Source of the DNA: Thermanaerovibrio acidaminovorans DSM 6589
Lineage (GTDB): Bacteria > Synergistota > Synergistia > Synergistales > Synergistaceae
Length of the DNA stretch: 64,000 nucleotides
Assembly: GCF_000024905.1 (NCBI RefSeq)
Contig: NC_013522.1
Coordinates: forward strand, 744,001 to 808,000
Direction of reading: 5' to 3'
Shown here: piece by piece, positions 6,958 through 14,987 of the stretch
Numbering within the stretch: the stretch's first letter is position 1
How the letters are laid out: each line of letters opens with the position of its first letter
The notes under the pieces: model-generated
What the model was told of the DNA's origin: nothing
The model's input: only the letters and a program-made list of their open reading frames with translations
Databases searched by the model: none
Made by a program: the position numbers and the translations under genes

Positions 6958-9216
6958 ATGCACAAGGTTGTACAGTTGGAGTTAGGGGGCCGCGTCCTGT
7001 CCTTTGAGACCGGCAGGATGGCCAAGCAGGCCAACGGGGCGGTTTACGCCAGCTACGGGGAGACCGCCGTGCTGGTCACGTCGGTCATGTCCGAGAAGCC
7101 CAGGGAGGGGCTGGACTTCTTCCCCCTGCTGGTGGACTACGAAGAGAGGTTCTACTCCGCTGGCAAGATCCCCGGAGGGTTCATAAAGAGGGAGGGGAGA
7201 CCCTCTGAGACCGCCATCCTGAGCGGGCGGATGGTGGATCGGTCCATAAGGTCCCTCTTCCCGGAGCACATGAGGAACGATGTCCACGTGGTGGCCACGG
7301 TCCTGTCGGTGGATCAGCACAATCCGCCGAACGTCCTGGCCATAAACGCCGCGTCCGCCGCCCTGGCCATATCGGACATCCCATGGGATGGCCCCATAGG
7401 TGCGGTGCGGATAGGATGCATAGACGGTCAGCTGCTGGTGAACCCCACGGAGCCCCAGATGGCGGAGAGCACCCTGGACCTGCTGGTGGCCGGTCACGAC
7501 GGGGGAATAACCATGGTGGAGGCGGGGGCCAACGAGGTCTCCGAGGACCTGCTGGTGGACGCCATGGAGTTGGCCCACCAGGAGATAAGGCGCATAGTGG
7601 CCTTCATAAGGGACCTCCAGGCCCAGGTGGGGCTCAAGAAGGTGGAGATAGCCCCCCCCGCTCGGATCGATGAGATAGACGCCTGGATAGAGGCGGAGCT
7701 CAAGGAGGAGATATACAAGGCGGTCCAGATCCACCACAAGGTGGAGCGGAAGGACGCCCTGTCGGCCATAACCAAGAGGGCGGTGGAGCGCTTCGAGGAG
7801 TCCCACCCGGGTTGTGCCGGATACGTGGCCTCGGTGGTGGAGGAGTGGGTCAAGAAGGGGCTCCGCCGGCTCCTGCTGGACGAGGGCCGTAGGGCGGATG
7901 GCAGGGCCATGGACCAGTTGCGTCCCATCACCTGCGAGGTGGGAGTGCTCCCCAAGGTGCACGGCTCCGCCCTGTTCACCCGGGGTGAGACCCAGGCCCT
8001 GGCGGTCACCACCCTGGGCATGATGGGGGAGGATGATCAGATCCTGGACGGACTCAAGATAGACGAGCCAGCCAAGCGGTTCCTTCTGCACTACAACTTC
8101 CCCCCCTATTCGGTGGGGGAGGTGCGCCCCATGAGGGGGCCCGGCAGGAGGGAGATAGGCCATGGGGCCTTGGCGGAGAGGGCCCTTCGCCCCATGCTGC
8201 CCTCCGAGGATCAGTTCCCCTACGTGGTGAGGGTGGTGTCCGACATACTGGAGTCCAACGGATCCAGCTCCATGGCCAGCGTATGCGGCGGCAGCCTTTC
8301 CATGATGGATGCGGGAGTCCCCATAAAGAAGGCGGTGGCCGGGGTTGCCATGGGGCTCGTCACCGACGGATCCAGGGTTTGCATCCTCACCGATATCCAG
8401 GGTCTCGAGGACCACTACGGGGACATGGACTTCAAAGTGGCGGGCACCCGGGACGGGGTGACCGCCCTTCAGATGGACAACAAGGCGGGGGGCATCACCA
8501 GGGAGATCCTCAAGAGGGCCCTGGATCAGGCCCGGGATGGCCGGATGAGGATCCTGGACATAATGGACGGGGCCATAAGGTCCCCCAGGGATCAGATATC
8601 CCCCAACGCCCCCAGGATAATGACCATTACCATCGATCCGGATAAGATCCGGGACGTCATAGGCCCCGGTGGCAAGACCATAAGGTCCATAATCGCCCAG
8701 ACGGGGGCCAAGGTGGACGTCCAGGACGACGGTCGGGTCTGCGTGGCGGCCCAGACCGAGGAGGCGGCCAGCCAGGCCATAAAGATCATATCGGACCTCA
8801 CCCGGGAGGTTCAGGCTGGGGAGATCTTCGTGGGCCGCATCACCAGGATGCTGGGCTTCGGCTACTTCGTGGAGGTGCTGCCCGGCAAGGAGGGGTTGCT
8901 GCACGTGAGCGAGATAAGCTCCCACCACATACCCAAGATAGAGGACGCGTTCTCCATCGGTGACGAGGTCCTGGTGGTGGTCCGGGAGATCGACGACATG
9001 AACCGGATAAACCTCTCCCGCCGGCGCCTGATCGATCGCTACGACCAGCTGGCCAAGGACCCGGCGCTTGCTGCCCAGGTGGAGGTGGAGAGGGCCCGAG
9101 AGATCCGTTATGGGACCCTTAAGCCCGAAGGTGGATCCCCCAAGGGGCCCCAGGGGCGCAGGGACTCGGACAGGAGGCCCTCCGGCGGAGACAGGAGGGA
9201 CAAGCACCACCGATGA
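6958..9216 (+). CDS. pnp: Polyribonucleotide nucleotidyltransferase (PNPase)
   Basis: A 752-residue 3'-to-5' phosphorolytic exoribonuclease that degrades mRNA to nucleoside diphosphates. Two RNase PH-type domains (about residues 1-220 and 310-550) are joined by a helical linker. A KH domain follows with the GPGG loop at residues 569-572. An S1 domain starts near residue 621 (GEIFVGRITRM). The C terminus is a charged, Gly/Arg-rich tail. The ATG has AGGGAGG 7 nt upstream. Its stop codon overlaps the dut start (ATGA), so the two genes are cotranscribed. Confidence 0.97.
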   Translation: MHKVVQLELGGRVLSFETGRMAKQANGAVYASYGETAVLVTSVMSEKPREGLDFFPLLVDYEERFYSAGKIPGGFIKREGRPSETAILSGRMVDRSIRSLFPEHMRNDVHVVATVLSVDQHNPPNVLAINAASAALAISDIPWDGPIGAVRIGCIDGQLLVNPTEPQMAESTLDLLVAGHDGGITMVEAGANEVSEDLLVDAMELAHQEIRRIVAFIRDLQAQVGLKKVEIAPPARIDEIDAWIEAELKEEIYKAVQIHHKVERKDALSAITKRAVERFEESHPGCAGYVASVVEEWVKKGLRRLLLDEGRRADGRAMDQLRPITCEVGVLPKVHGSALFTRGETQALAVTTLGMMGEDDQILDGLKIDEPAKRFLLHYNFPPYSVGEVRPMRGPGRREIGHGALAERALRPMLPSEDQFPYVVRVVSDILESNGSSSMASVCGGSLSMMDAGVPIKKAVAGVAMGLVTDGSRVCILTDIQGLEDHYGDMDFKVAGTRDGVTALQMDNKAGGITREILKRALDQARDGRMRILDIMDGAIRSPRDQISPNAPRIMTITIDPDKIRDVIGPGGKTIRSIIAQTGAKVDVQDDGRVCVAAQTEEAASQAIKIISDLTREVQAGEIFVGRITRMLGFGYFVEVLPGKEGLLHVSEISSHHIPKIEDAFSIGDEVLVVVREIDDMNRINLSRRRLIDRYDQLAKDPALAAQVEVERAREIRYGTLKPEGGSPKGPQGRRDSDRRPSGGDRRDKHHR

Positions 9217-9674
9217 TCCGGATGGACATGACGGACGTTCTGGTCAAGATAAAGAGGGACCCCTCCGCCGCGGATCTGCCCCTGCCCAGCCATGGGACGG
9301 TCCACGCCTCCGGGGTGGACCTCAGATCCAACGAGGAGGGGGTCCTGCAGCCCGGCGAGGTGAGGGCCTTCGGCACGGGACTTTCGGTGGAGATACCCCC
9401 GGGCTACGAGTTCCAGGTCCGCAGCAGGAGCGGCCTGGCGCTTAAGAACCGGGTGATGGTGCTCAACTCCCCCGGCACCGTGGACGCGGACTACCGGGGA
9501 GAGGTGAGGGTGATCCTGTATAACGCGGGGGCCCAGCCCTTTCAGGTTAGGAGGGGAGATCGGATTGCCCAGATGGTCCTGTGTCCGGTGCTGAGGCCCG
9601 TCTTCGTGGAGGTGGACTCCCTTAGCGGCACCGAGAGGGACTCAGGGGGGTTCGGAAGTACCGGGGTCAGATAG
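9213..9674 (+). CDS. dut: Deoxyuridine 5'-triphosphate nucleotidohydrolase (dUTPase)
   Basis: A 153-residue trimeric dUTPase that converts dUTP to dUMP and pyrophosphate. This keeps uracil out of DNA and supplies the dTMP pathway. The five family motifs are visible: ASGVDLRS near residue 31, RSRSGLALKN near 69, the NSPGTVDADYRGE region near 84-96, RRGDRIAQMV near 113, and the C-terminal ERDSGGFGSTG that closes over the active site. The start ATG overlaps the pnp stop by 4 nt. Confidence 0.95.
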   Translation: MIRMDMTDVLVKIKRDPSAADLPLPSHGTVHASGVDLRSNEEGVLQPGEVRAFGTGLSVEIPPGYEFQVRSRSGLALKNRVMVLNSPGTVDADYRGEVRVILYNAGAQPFQVRRGDRIAQMVLCPVLRPVFVEVDSLSGTERDSGGFGSTGVR

Positions 9675-9695
9675 TGGCCCAGCCAGTTCCCGAAC

Positions 9696-9734
9696 AAAGG
9701 CTAAGGGGGAGGTCCCACCTCCCCCTTAGCCTTT
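9696..9734. terminator. Terminator between dut and the NSS transporter operon
   Basis: A perfect 18-bp stem (AAAGGCTAAGGGGGAGGT with its complement) surrounds a 3-nt loop and lies between convergent genes. It may work in both directions, although the flanking T runs are short. Confidence 0.75.
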
Positions 9735-9753
9735 CATGTGAGATCCGGATCCG

Positions 9754-9858
9754 CTAGGCGGACCGCTTCCTCTCCTCCGCCTTCATGGCGGTCCAAAGAC
9801 ACCAGATGAACCCGCCGAACACCAGACCCAAGATTACAACCATAGTGACCTGCCACAT
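9754..9858 (-). CDS. Small membrane protein, MetS-like partner of the NSS transporter
   Basis: A 34-codon gene. One hydrophobic helix (VTMVVILGLVFGGFIWCLW, residues 4-22) is followed by a charged tail (MKAEERKRSA). It starts 14 nt after the NSS transporter stop and has its own G-rich ribosome-binding site (GAGGGGGG about 7 nt upstream). Very short single-helix proteins in this position, such as MetS beside MetP in actinobacteria, are known accessory subunits of bacterial NSS transporters. Size, topology and position all fit. Function is inferred from context. Confidence 0.65.
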   Translation of the reverse strand: MWQVTMVVILGLVFGGFIWCLWTAMKAEERKRSA

Positions 9859-9872
9859 AGCCTATCCCCCCT

Positions 9873-11351
9873 CTAGTCCTTGGGCTGGAGCTTGTACTTC
9901 ATGGTGTCCGCAAGCCAGTTGTTGAGGAGGAAGAACACCGCGGCGGCGATGGCCCACTGGACGAACATGGTTCCGGGCGTGTAGGTGTACTTGGAGATGG
10001 GGAGGAACTTGTACCACTCACCCGGGTACCAGCTGATGGACTGCATGAGCCACCAGCCGAAGATTATCACGAACCACACGGGGAAGAGCTTGACCAGGCT
10101 CCACATCCACTCCGCCTTCACGTCCGAGCAGGGCTCGATCCACTCCACCCAGAGCTTCTTGACCCCCACCTTCATGGCGCCAATGGAGAAGAGGAGTCCC
10201 GATATGAGGAGCCCCACCCCCCAGACCCAGTCCTGGTTCTCGAAGAAGGTGTTGTCCATGGCAGAGGGGGCCCCGCACACAAGACAGGCGATGCCAATGG
10301 TCCAGGCGGCCTTCTTGCGGTCCCAGCCTGCGTCGGCCAGGATCCGGCACCCTAGTTCCATCATGGATATCTCGGAGCTCAGGGCCGCCATTATGAGAGC
10401 CAGGAAGAAGGCTATGGCCATTATCACGCCCCCCGGTATCTCGGCGAACAGCCTGGTCAGGTGGATGAAGGCTATGCCGTTGTTGCCAGACTTGACTGCC
10501 GCCATGGGATCCGGGGCGAAGGCGAATATGGTGGGGATAACGCATAGGGCTGCCAGGGATGCGGCGGTTGTGTCCGCAAAGGCGGTGGTAATGGAGTTGA
10601 GAAGTATGTCCTCCTTCTTGCTGGTGTAGACGTAGTAGGTCAGGAACAGCCCCCACCCGGCCCCGGTGGACCAGGCCACTTGGGTGAAGGCCTCCAGGTA
10701 GGTCTTTGCTCTGAAAACGTCATCGGCCCGCACGGTGAAGAGGTACTCCAGTCCCTTCCAGGAGTTGGGCAGGAAGTTTGCCCTGATGGCCAGGAAGATC
10801 AGGAGAATGAAGATGGAGGGGATCATTATCTTGTTGGCCCTCTCGAGGCCGTTCTGGACCCCCGCCAGACAGATGAAGAGCGACATACCAACCGCTATGG
10901 CGAAGAAGAGAAGCCCCGCCATTGGGTCGTTGATGAAGGCCTTCCAGAGGGCTTCGGTATCGACCCCCGGCTTTATCACTCCGCTTACGGCGTAGAGGAA
11001 GTATCTTATGCACCAACCTATGACGACCGCGTAGTAGAACGTGATTGCGAGACAGACCCAGGCAATGAAGCCACCCACCCAGGTCCACTTCCTGCCCAGC
11101 ATCTCCTTCCAGGAGCCGATGACCCCCATCCGGGCGGACTTGCCCCACACCGCCTCGGCGCAGAGGAGGGGTATGGCCCAAAGTATGAGGGCGAAGAAGT
11201 AGGCTATGTGGAACGCTCCGCCCCCGTTGGTGGCGGCCACCCGGGGGAAGCGCCAGATGTTGCCGGTCCCCACCGCCATGCCGATGGCGGCGAACACGAG
11301 TCCCCAACGACTAGACCATTGCTCATTCTGTCCCTTGATCTGTTCTGCCAT
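9873..11351 (-). CDS. Sodium-dependent amino-acid transporter, NSS (SNF) family
   Basis: A 492-residue integral membrane protein with about 12 hydrophobic helices, the usual size of the LeuT/MetP-like neurotransmitter:sodium symporters. The first helix carries the family signature GMAVGTGNIWRFPRVAATNG, where the unwound stretch binds sodium and substrate. It couples amino-acid uptake to the sodium gradient. The substrate is not predictable from sequence alone; amino-acid uptake suits an amino-acid fermenter. It is first in a two-gene unit with the small MetS-like protein, and an AAGGAGG motif precedes the ATG. Confidence 0.9.
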   Translation of the reverse strand: MAEQIKGQNEQWSSRWGLVFAAIGMAVGTGNIWRFPRVAATNGGGAFHIAYFFALILWAIPLLCAEAVWGKSARMGVIGSWKEMLGRKWTWVGGFIAWVCLAITFYYAVVIGWCIRYFLYAVSGVIKPGVDTEALWKAFINDPMAGLLFFAIAVGMSLFICLAGVQNGLERANKIMIPSIFILLIFLAIRANFLPNSWKGLEYLFTVRADDVFRAKTYLEAFTQVAWSTGAGWGLFLTYYVYTSKKEDILLNSITTAFADTTAASLAALCVIPTIFAFAPDPMAAVKSGNNGIAFIHLTRLFAEIPGGVIMAIAFFLALIMAALSSEISMMELGCRILADAGWDRKKAAWTIGIACLVCGAPSAMDNTFFENQDWVWGVGLLISGLLFSIGAMKVGVKKLWVEWIEPCSDVKAEWMWSLVKLFPVWFVIIFGWWLMQSISWYPGEWYKFLPISKYTYTPGTMFVQWAIAAAVFFLLNNWLADTMKYKLQPKD

Positions 11352-11662
11352 GCTCCTTGACCTCCTTTTGTTGTGGTATGTCTCTTAGGAGAAGAGCAGA
11401 TTAGCCCCCGTTTCACCCCCTCTCTCGATTTAAACAGGGATCTCTTGGACAGGATGACGCCCTGTCGGTTACGGAATACAGGATAATACATACCAACGTT
11501 CAGTGCAAGGCCAAAATTTGCGACTTTTATGCATTGATACGTATTACGTTACTTTTTGTTGCGAGCCTCATGGGGCCATGCCACTCGGGGCGTGATACAA
11601 TTCAAACGAACATAGTTCGCATGGAGGGGCGTCAAGCTCCACCTTGATACGGAGGGGATCGC
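11352..11662. other. Divergent intergenic region between the NSS transporter and thrS
   Basis: This 311-bp region holds the 5' leaders of two divergent genes. For the transporter, a TTGCAC/TATCCT pair 17 nt apart is visible on the minus strand near 11480-11508. A GACAGG-N7-CCTGTC inverted repeat (11448-11466) falls in its leader. For thrS, an extended -10 and an overlapping palindrome are listed separately. I see no T-box motif here. Confidence 0.4.
11593..11619 (+). promoter_or_regulatory. thrS extended -10 with downstream palindrome
   Basis: TGATACAAT (11593-11601) is an extended -10 element; no good -35 is seen. Five bases later comes a perfect inverted repeat, CGAAC-ATA-GTTCG (11607-11619), placed over the expected transcription start, where a bound repressor would block the promoter. 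Confidence 0.45.
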
Positions 11663-13558
11663 ATGGCGGTTTTCGTTAGCGCTTCTGGCGATAGGTATGA
11701 GTCTTCGGGGCCGATCTCGGTGGGGGAGGCCCTTAAGGCGCTTGGGGTTTCACTGGATGGGGTGGTGGCCGCCCGGGTGGATGGGGTTCTGGTGGATCTC
11801 GGCGCCAACGTGGAGGGGGGGCAGCTGGAGCCCGTCCTGGGTTCCAGCGAGGAGGGGCTCGATATCCTGAGGCACTCGGCCTCTCATCTGATGGCCCAGG
11901 CGGTGATGCGTCTCTTCCCTGGGGCCAAGCTGGGCATCGGGCCATCCATCAAGGACGGCTTCTACTATGACATCCTCTTCCCGTCCCAGGTCACCGACGA
12001 GGATCTGCCCAGGATAGAGGAGGAGATGATGCGGATAGTCCGGGATGACCTGCCGGTGGAGCGGTTGGTCATGGGCCGAGACGAGGCCCTGGAGCTTTTC
12101 CGCTCCCGGGGGGAGGACTTCAAGCTGGAGCTCATATCGGAGATCCAGGACGACACCGTTTCGCTCTACCGGCAGGGGGAGTTCGTGGACCTCTGCAGGG
12201 GGCCCCATGTTCCCCGCACCGGGATGCTCAAACACGTCAAGCTCCTGTCCCTGGCGGGGGCCTACTGGCGGGGGGACGAGAAGAACGTGATGCTCACCCG
12301 CATATACGGCACCGCCTTCATGGACGGGGAGTCCCTTGGGGCATACCTGAATAGGCTGGAGGAGGCCCGTCAGAGGGACCACCGCAAGATAGGCCGGGAG
12401 ATGGACCTCTTCAGCATTCAGCCCGAGGGGCCCGGGTTCCCCTTCTTCCACCCCAAGGGGATGGTGATCCTCAACGAGCTGGTGGACTTCTGGAAGAGGG
12501 AGCACAAACGGCGGGGGTACAACGAGATCCGGACCCCCCTCATCCTGGACAGGTCCCTGTGGGAGAGGTCTGGCCACTGGGATCACTACCGGGACAACAT
12601 GTACTTCACTTCCATTGACGACAGGCCCTTCGCCATCAAGCCCATGAACTGTCCCGGAGGCATTCTGGTCTTTAAGAGCTCCACCCGGAGCTATAGGGAC
12701 CTTCCCCTTCGCATGTCCGAGCTGGGGGTGGTCCATCGGCACGAGAGGTCCGGGGTGCTGCACGGCCTCATGCGGGTCCGGTGCTTCACCCAGGACGATG
12801 CCCACATCTACTGCACCCCCGATCAGGTGGGGGACGAGATAGCCGGGGTCATCGACCTCATGAAGTACGTCTACAGCCAGGTGTTCGGCTTTAACTATCG
12901 GGTGGAGCTGTCCACCCGGCCGGATAACTACATGGGCAGCCTGGAGCTGTGGAACCTGGCGGAGGAGAAGCTGAAGCAGACCCTGGAGGCCACCGGCACC
13001 GATTACAAGATCAACCCTGGGGACGGGGCTTTCTACGGGCCAAAGATCGACTTCCACCTGGAGGATTCCATAGGGAGGACCTGGCAGTGCGGCACCATAC
13101 AGCTGGACTTCCAGATGCCCGAGAAGTTTGACGTATCCTATGTGGGGGCCGATGGGGCGGACCACCGGCCGGTGATGATCCACCGGACCGTCTTCGGAAG
13201 CCTGGAGAGGTTCCTGGGGATCCTCATCGAGCATTATGCGGGTGCCTTCCCCTTCTGGTTGGCACCGGTTCAGGTGAGGGTGCTTCCCGTGAAGCCCGAG
13301 TTCGAGGACAGGTCCCGCCAGGTGGAGGCGGCCCTCAAGTCCTGGGGGGTTAGGGTGGAGGTGGATGTGAGGGACGAGAAGCTGGGCAAGAAGATCCGGG
13401 ACGCCCAGCTCTCCAAGGTTCCTTACATGATAGTCATAGGCGCCAAGGAAGCGGAGACCGGAGGCGTTTCGGTCCGCCACAGGTCCGACGGCGACCTGGG
13501 GACCATGTCCATGGACGTCCTGAGGGACAGGCTCCAGGGGGAGTTCAAGCCCAGCTGA
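11663..13558 (+). CDS. thrS: Threonyl-tRNA synthetase
   Basis: A 631-residue class II synthetase that charges tRNA-Thr. An N-terminal TGS domain (about residues 1-60) leads into the editing domain with the H71-x3-H75 motif (HSASH), which removes mischarged serine. The catalytic core (about 235-535) holds the zinc ligand C330 in MNCPGG, with class II motifs around it. The anticodon-binding domain fills the C terminus (about 540-631). The ATG has GGAGGGG about 7 nt upstream. In many bacteria thrS directly precedes infC-rpmI-rplT, as it does here. Confidence 0.97.
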   Translation: MAVFVSASGDRYESSGPISVGEALKALGVSLDGVVAARVDGVLVDLGANVEGGQLEPVLGSSEEGLDILRHSASHLMAQAVMRLFPGAKLGIGPSIKDGFYYDILFPSQVTDEDLPRIEEEMMRIVRDDLPVERLVMGRDEALELFRSRGEDFKLELISEIQDDTVSLYRQGEFVDLCRGPHVPRTGMLKHVKLLSLAGAYWRGDEKNVMLTRIYGTAFMDGESLGAYLNRLEEARQRDHRKIGREMDLFSIQPEGPGFPFFHPKGMVILNELVDFWKREHKRRGYNEIRTPLILDRSLWERSGHWDHYRDNMYFTSIDDRPFAIKPMNCPGGILVFKSSTRSYRDLPLRMSELGVVHRHERSGVLHGLMRVRCFTQDDAHIYCTPDQVGDEIAGVIDLMKYVYSQVFGFNYRVELSTRPDNYMGSLELWNLAEEKLKQTLEATGTDYKINPGDGAFYGPKIDFHLEDSIGRTWQCGTIQLDFQMPEKFDVSYVGADGADHRPVMIHRTVFGSLERFLGILIEHYAGAFPFWLAPVQVRVLPVKPEFEDRSRQVEAALKSWGVRVEVDVRDEKLGKKIRDAQLSKVPYMIVIGAKEAETGGVSVRHRSDGDLGTMSMDVLRDRLQGEFKPS

Positions 13559-13563
13559 TGCGC

Positions 13564-13592
13564 TTGAAATGTTCCATGGTCTGTGATATGCT
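13564..13592 (+). promoter_or_regulatory. infC operon promoter
   Basis: TTGAAA (13564-13569) and TATGCT (13587-13592) are 17 nt apart, with a TG at the extended -10 position. It lies just past the thrS stop and gives infC-rpmI-rplT their own transcript with a leader of about 160 nt. Confidence 0.6.
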
Positions 13593-13599
13593 CCATCAG

Positions 13600-13717
13600 T
13601 CGGTTTCACCGCAAGATAGCAAGCAGAGGAGTTGACGCCCTCTCACCTGCCGACTTGAGTTGTCAGGTTGCCGCGAAGAAGTCAGTCGAGGCTGGGCGTA
13701 CTCTGCCCAGCCTCTTT
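13600..13717 (+). promoter_or_regulatory. infC leader with attenuator-like hairpin (L20-leader candidate)
   Basis: The transcribed leader ends in a 10-bp stem, GAGGCTGGGC/GCCCAGCCTC (13688-13714), followed by TTTGCG just upstream of the infC ribosome-binding site. In Bacillus the infC-rpmI-rplT leader is attenuated by ribosomal protein L20. The position fits such control, but the T run is short and I did not match the L20-binding core. Confidence 0.45.
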
Positions 13718-13759
13718 GCGTTGGACCGCCAGCAAATTTCCATCGGGAGGTGGCGTGCT

Positions 13760-14377
13760 ATAAGCTTCAAGGATGATGAACCCCGCGTCAATTTGGAGAT
13801 CCGGGCGGCGGAGGTGCTTCTGATCGACGATCAGAACGTGAAGGTGGGGGTGGTGCCCATCCAGGAGGCCCTCAGGATGGCTGAGGAGAGGGAGCTGGAC
13901 CTGGTTGAGGTGGCCCCGCTGGCCAAGCCGCCGGTCTGCAAGATAATGGACTACGGCAAGTATCGGTTCCAGCAGCAGAAGAGGGACAAGGACGCCCGCA
14001 AGAAGCAGAAAAGCCAGGCCCTCAAGGAGATAAAGATGAGGCCCAAGATCGATGTCCACGACTACACCTTCAAGGTGAAGGCGGTAAGGTCCTTCCTGGA
14101 GGATGGGCATCGGGTGAAGGTCTCGGTCTTCTTCCGGGGACGTGAGATGGCCTTCTTGGATCGGGGGCGTGAGGTGCTTGACAGGGTCCGCAAGGACGTG
14201 GAGGACCTGGGCAAGGTTGAGATGGAGCCCAGGATGGAGGGGTCCTACATGAGGATGATGATAGCTCCGCTACTTCAGCAGGCCTCGAAGGACCAGGGGG
14301 GTTCTAAGTCCGCACGTCCGGTCTCGAAGGATAGCCGCAATTCCAATTCATTGGACCCTGGGTCCGACGAATCTTGA
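13760..14377 (+). CDS. infC: Translation initiation factor IF-3
   Basis: A 205-residue IF3, which keeps the ribosomal subunits apart and rejects non-canonical starts. The N domain begins DDEPRVNLEIRAAEVLLID. A lysine-rich linker (KRDKDARKKQKSQALKEIK) follows. The C domain contains RPKIDVHDYTFKVKAVRSFL and VKVSVFFRGREM. No ATG, GTG or TTG in this frame combines with a ribosome-binding site, but GGGAGGTGG (13745-13753) stands 9 nt before an in-frame ATA. An AUA start fits IF3 autoregulation, known from the AUU start of E. coli infC. The C terminus carries a polar extension of about 30 residues. Confidence 0.9.
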   Translation: MSFKDDEPRVNLEIRAAEVLLIDDQNVKVGVVPIQEALRMAEERELDLVEVAPLAKPPVCKIMDYGKYRFQQQKRDKDARKKQKSQALKEIKMRPKIDVHDYTFKVKAVRSFLEDGHRVKVSVFFRGREMAFLDRGREVLDRVRKDVEDLGKVEMEPRMEGSYMRMMIAPLLQQASKDQGGSKSARPVSKDSRNSNSLDPGSDES

Positions 14378-14390
14378 GGAGGGACTTAAA

Positions 14391-14588
14391 TTGCCAAAGG
14401 TAAAGACCCATTCCGGGGCGAAGAAGCGATTCTCTGTGACCGGATCCGGCAAGCTGGTTTTCAAGAAGAGCGGCAGGAGCCACCTTCTGGAGTGCAAGAA
14501 CGCCAAGCGGCGCCGCCGCCTCCGCAAGCAGGGGGTCCTCACCGGAACCATCGCAGAGAACATCAAGAAGATGATGCCCTACGCTTAA
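14391..14588 (+). CDS. rpmI: 50S ribosomal protein L35
   Basis: A 65-residue, very basic protein of normal L35 length, beginning MPKVKTHSGAKKRF, the family signature, and carrying the conserved RRRRLRKQ segment. It starts with TTG preceded by GAGGAGGG, 13 nt after infC. L35 joins the large subunit late in assembly. It belongs to the infC-rpmI-rplT unit. Confidence 0.96.
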   Translation: MPKVKTHSGAKKRFSVTGSGKLVFKKSGRSHLLECKNAKRRRRLRKQGVLTGTIAENIKKMMPYA

Positions 14589-14616
14589 GGGACTTTAAGG
14601 AAGAGGTGAACTCTAG

Positions 14617-14973
14617 ATGAGGGTAAAGGGCTCCAGCGCAAGCCGACGCAAGCAGAAGAAGCTCTACAACATAACTAAGGGCTTCTGGGGAAGGAAGAAG
14701 AACGTATACAGGAGGGCCAGGGAGGCGTACCTGCATGCCCTCTCCAAGGCCTACAGCGACCGCAGGGCCAAGAAGCGGGACTTCCGCAGGCTCTGGATAA
14801 TAAGGATCAACGCCGCCGCCAGGATGCACGGCATGAGCTACAACTCCCTCATATCGGGTCTCAAGAAGGGCGGCATCTCCGTCAACCGCAAGATGTTGGC
14901 GGATCTGGCGGTCAACGACTCCGCCGCCTTCGGTGCCATCGTCGCAAAGGCCAAGGAGGCCCTGAGCCGCTAG
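14617..14973 (+). CDS. rplT: 50S ribosomal protein L20
   Basis: A 118-residue basic protein of standard length. Conserved segments include KGFWGRKKNVYRRAREA and WIIRINAAARMHGMSYN. L20 binds 23S rRNA at an early assembly step. In Bacillus and E. coli it represses its own operon by binding the leader mRNA, so it is the likely controller of the leader upstream of infC. It has an ATG start with AAGGAAGAGG upstream. Confidence 0.97.
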   Translation: MRVKGSSASRRKQKKLYNITKGFWGRKKNVYRRAREAYLHALSKAYSDRRAKKRDFRRLWIIRINAAARMHGMSYNSLISGLKKGGISVNRKMLADLAVNDSAAFGAIVAKAKEALSR

Positions 14974-14987
14974 GTCTGGATAGGAGC

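Noticed and set aside
6982-9210. 742-codon reverse open frame opposite pnp
   Set aside because: It is fully antisense to a clear pnp. Long stop-free antisense frames are expected in GC-rich genes, and its composition (many His, Gly, Pro, Leu) is typical of a shadow.
11750-13609. 619-codon reverse open frame opposite thrS
   Set aside because: Antisense shadow of thrS, with no domain pattern of its own.
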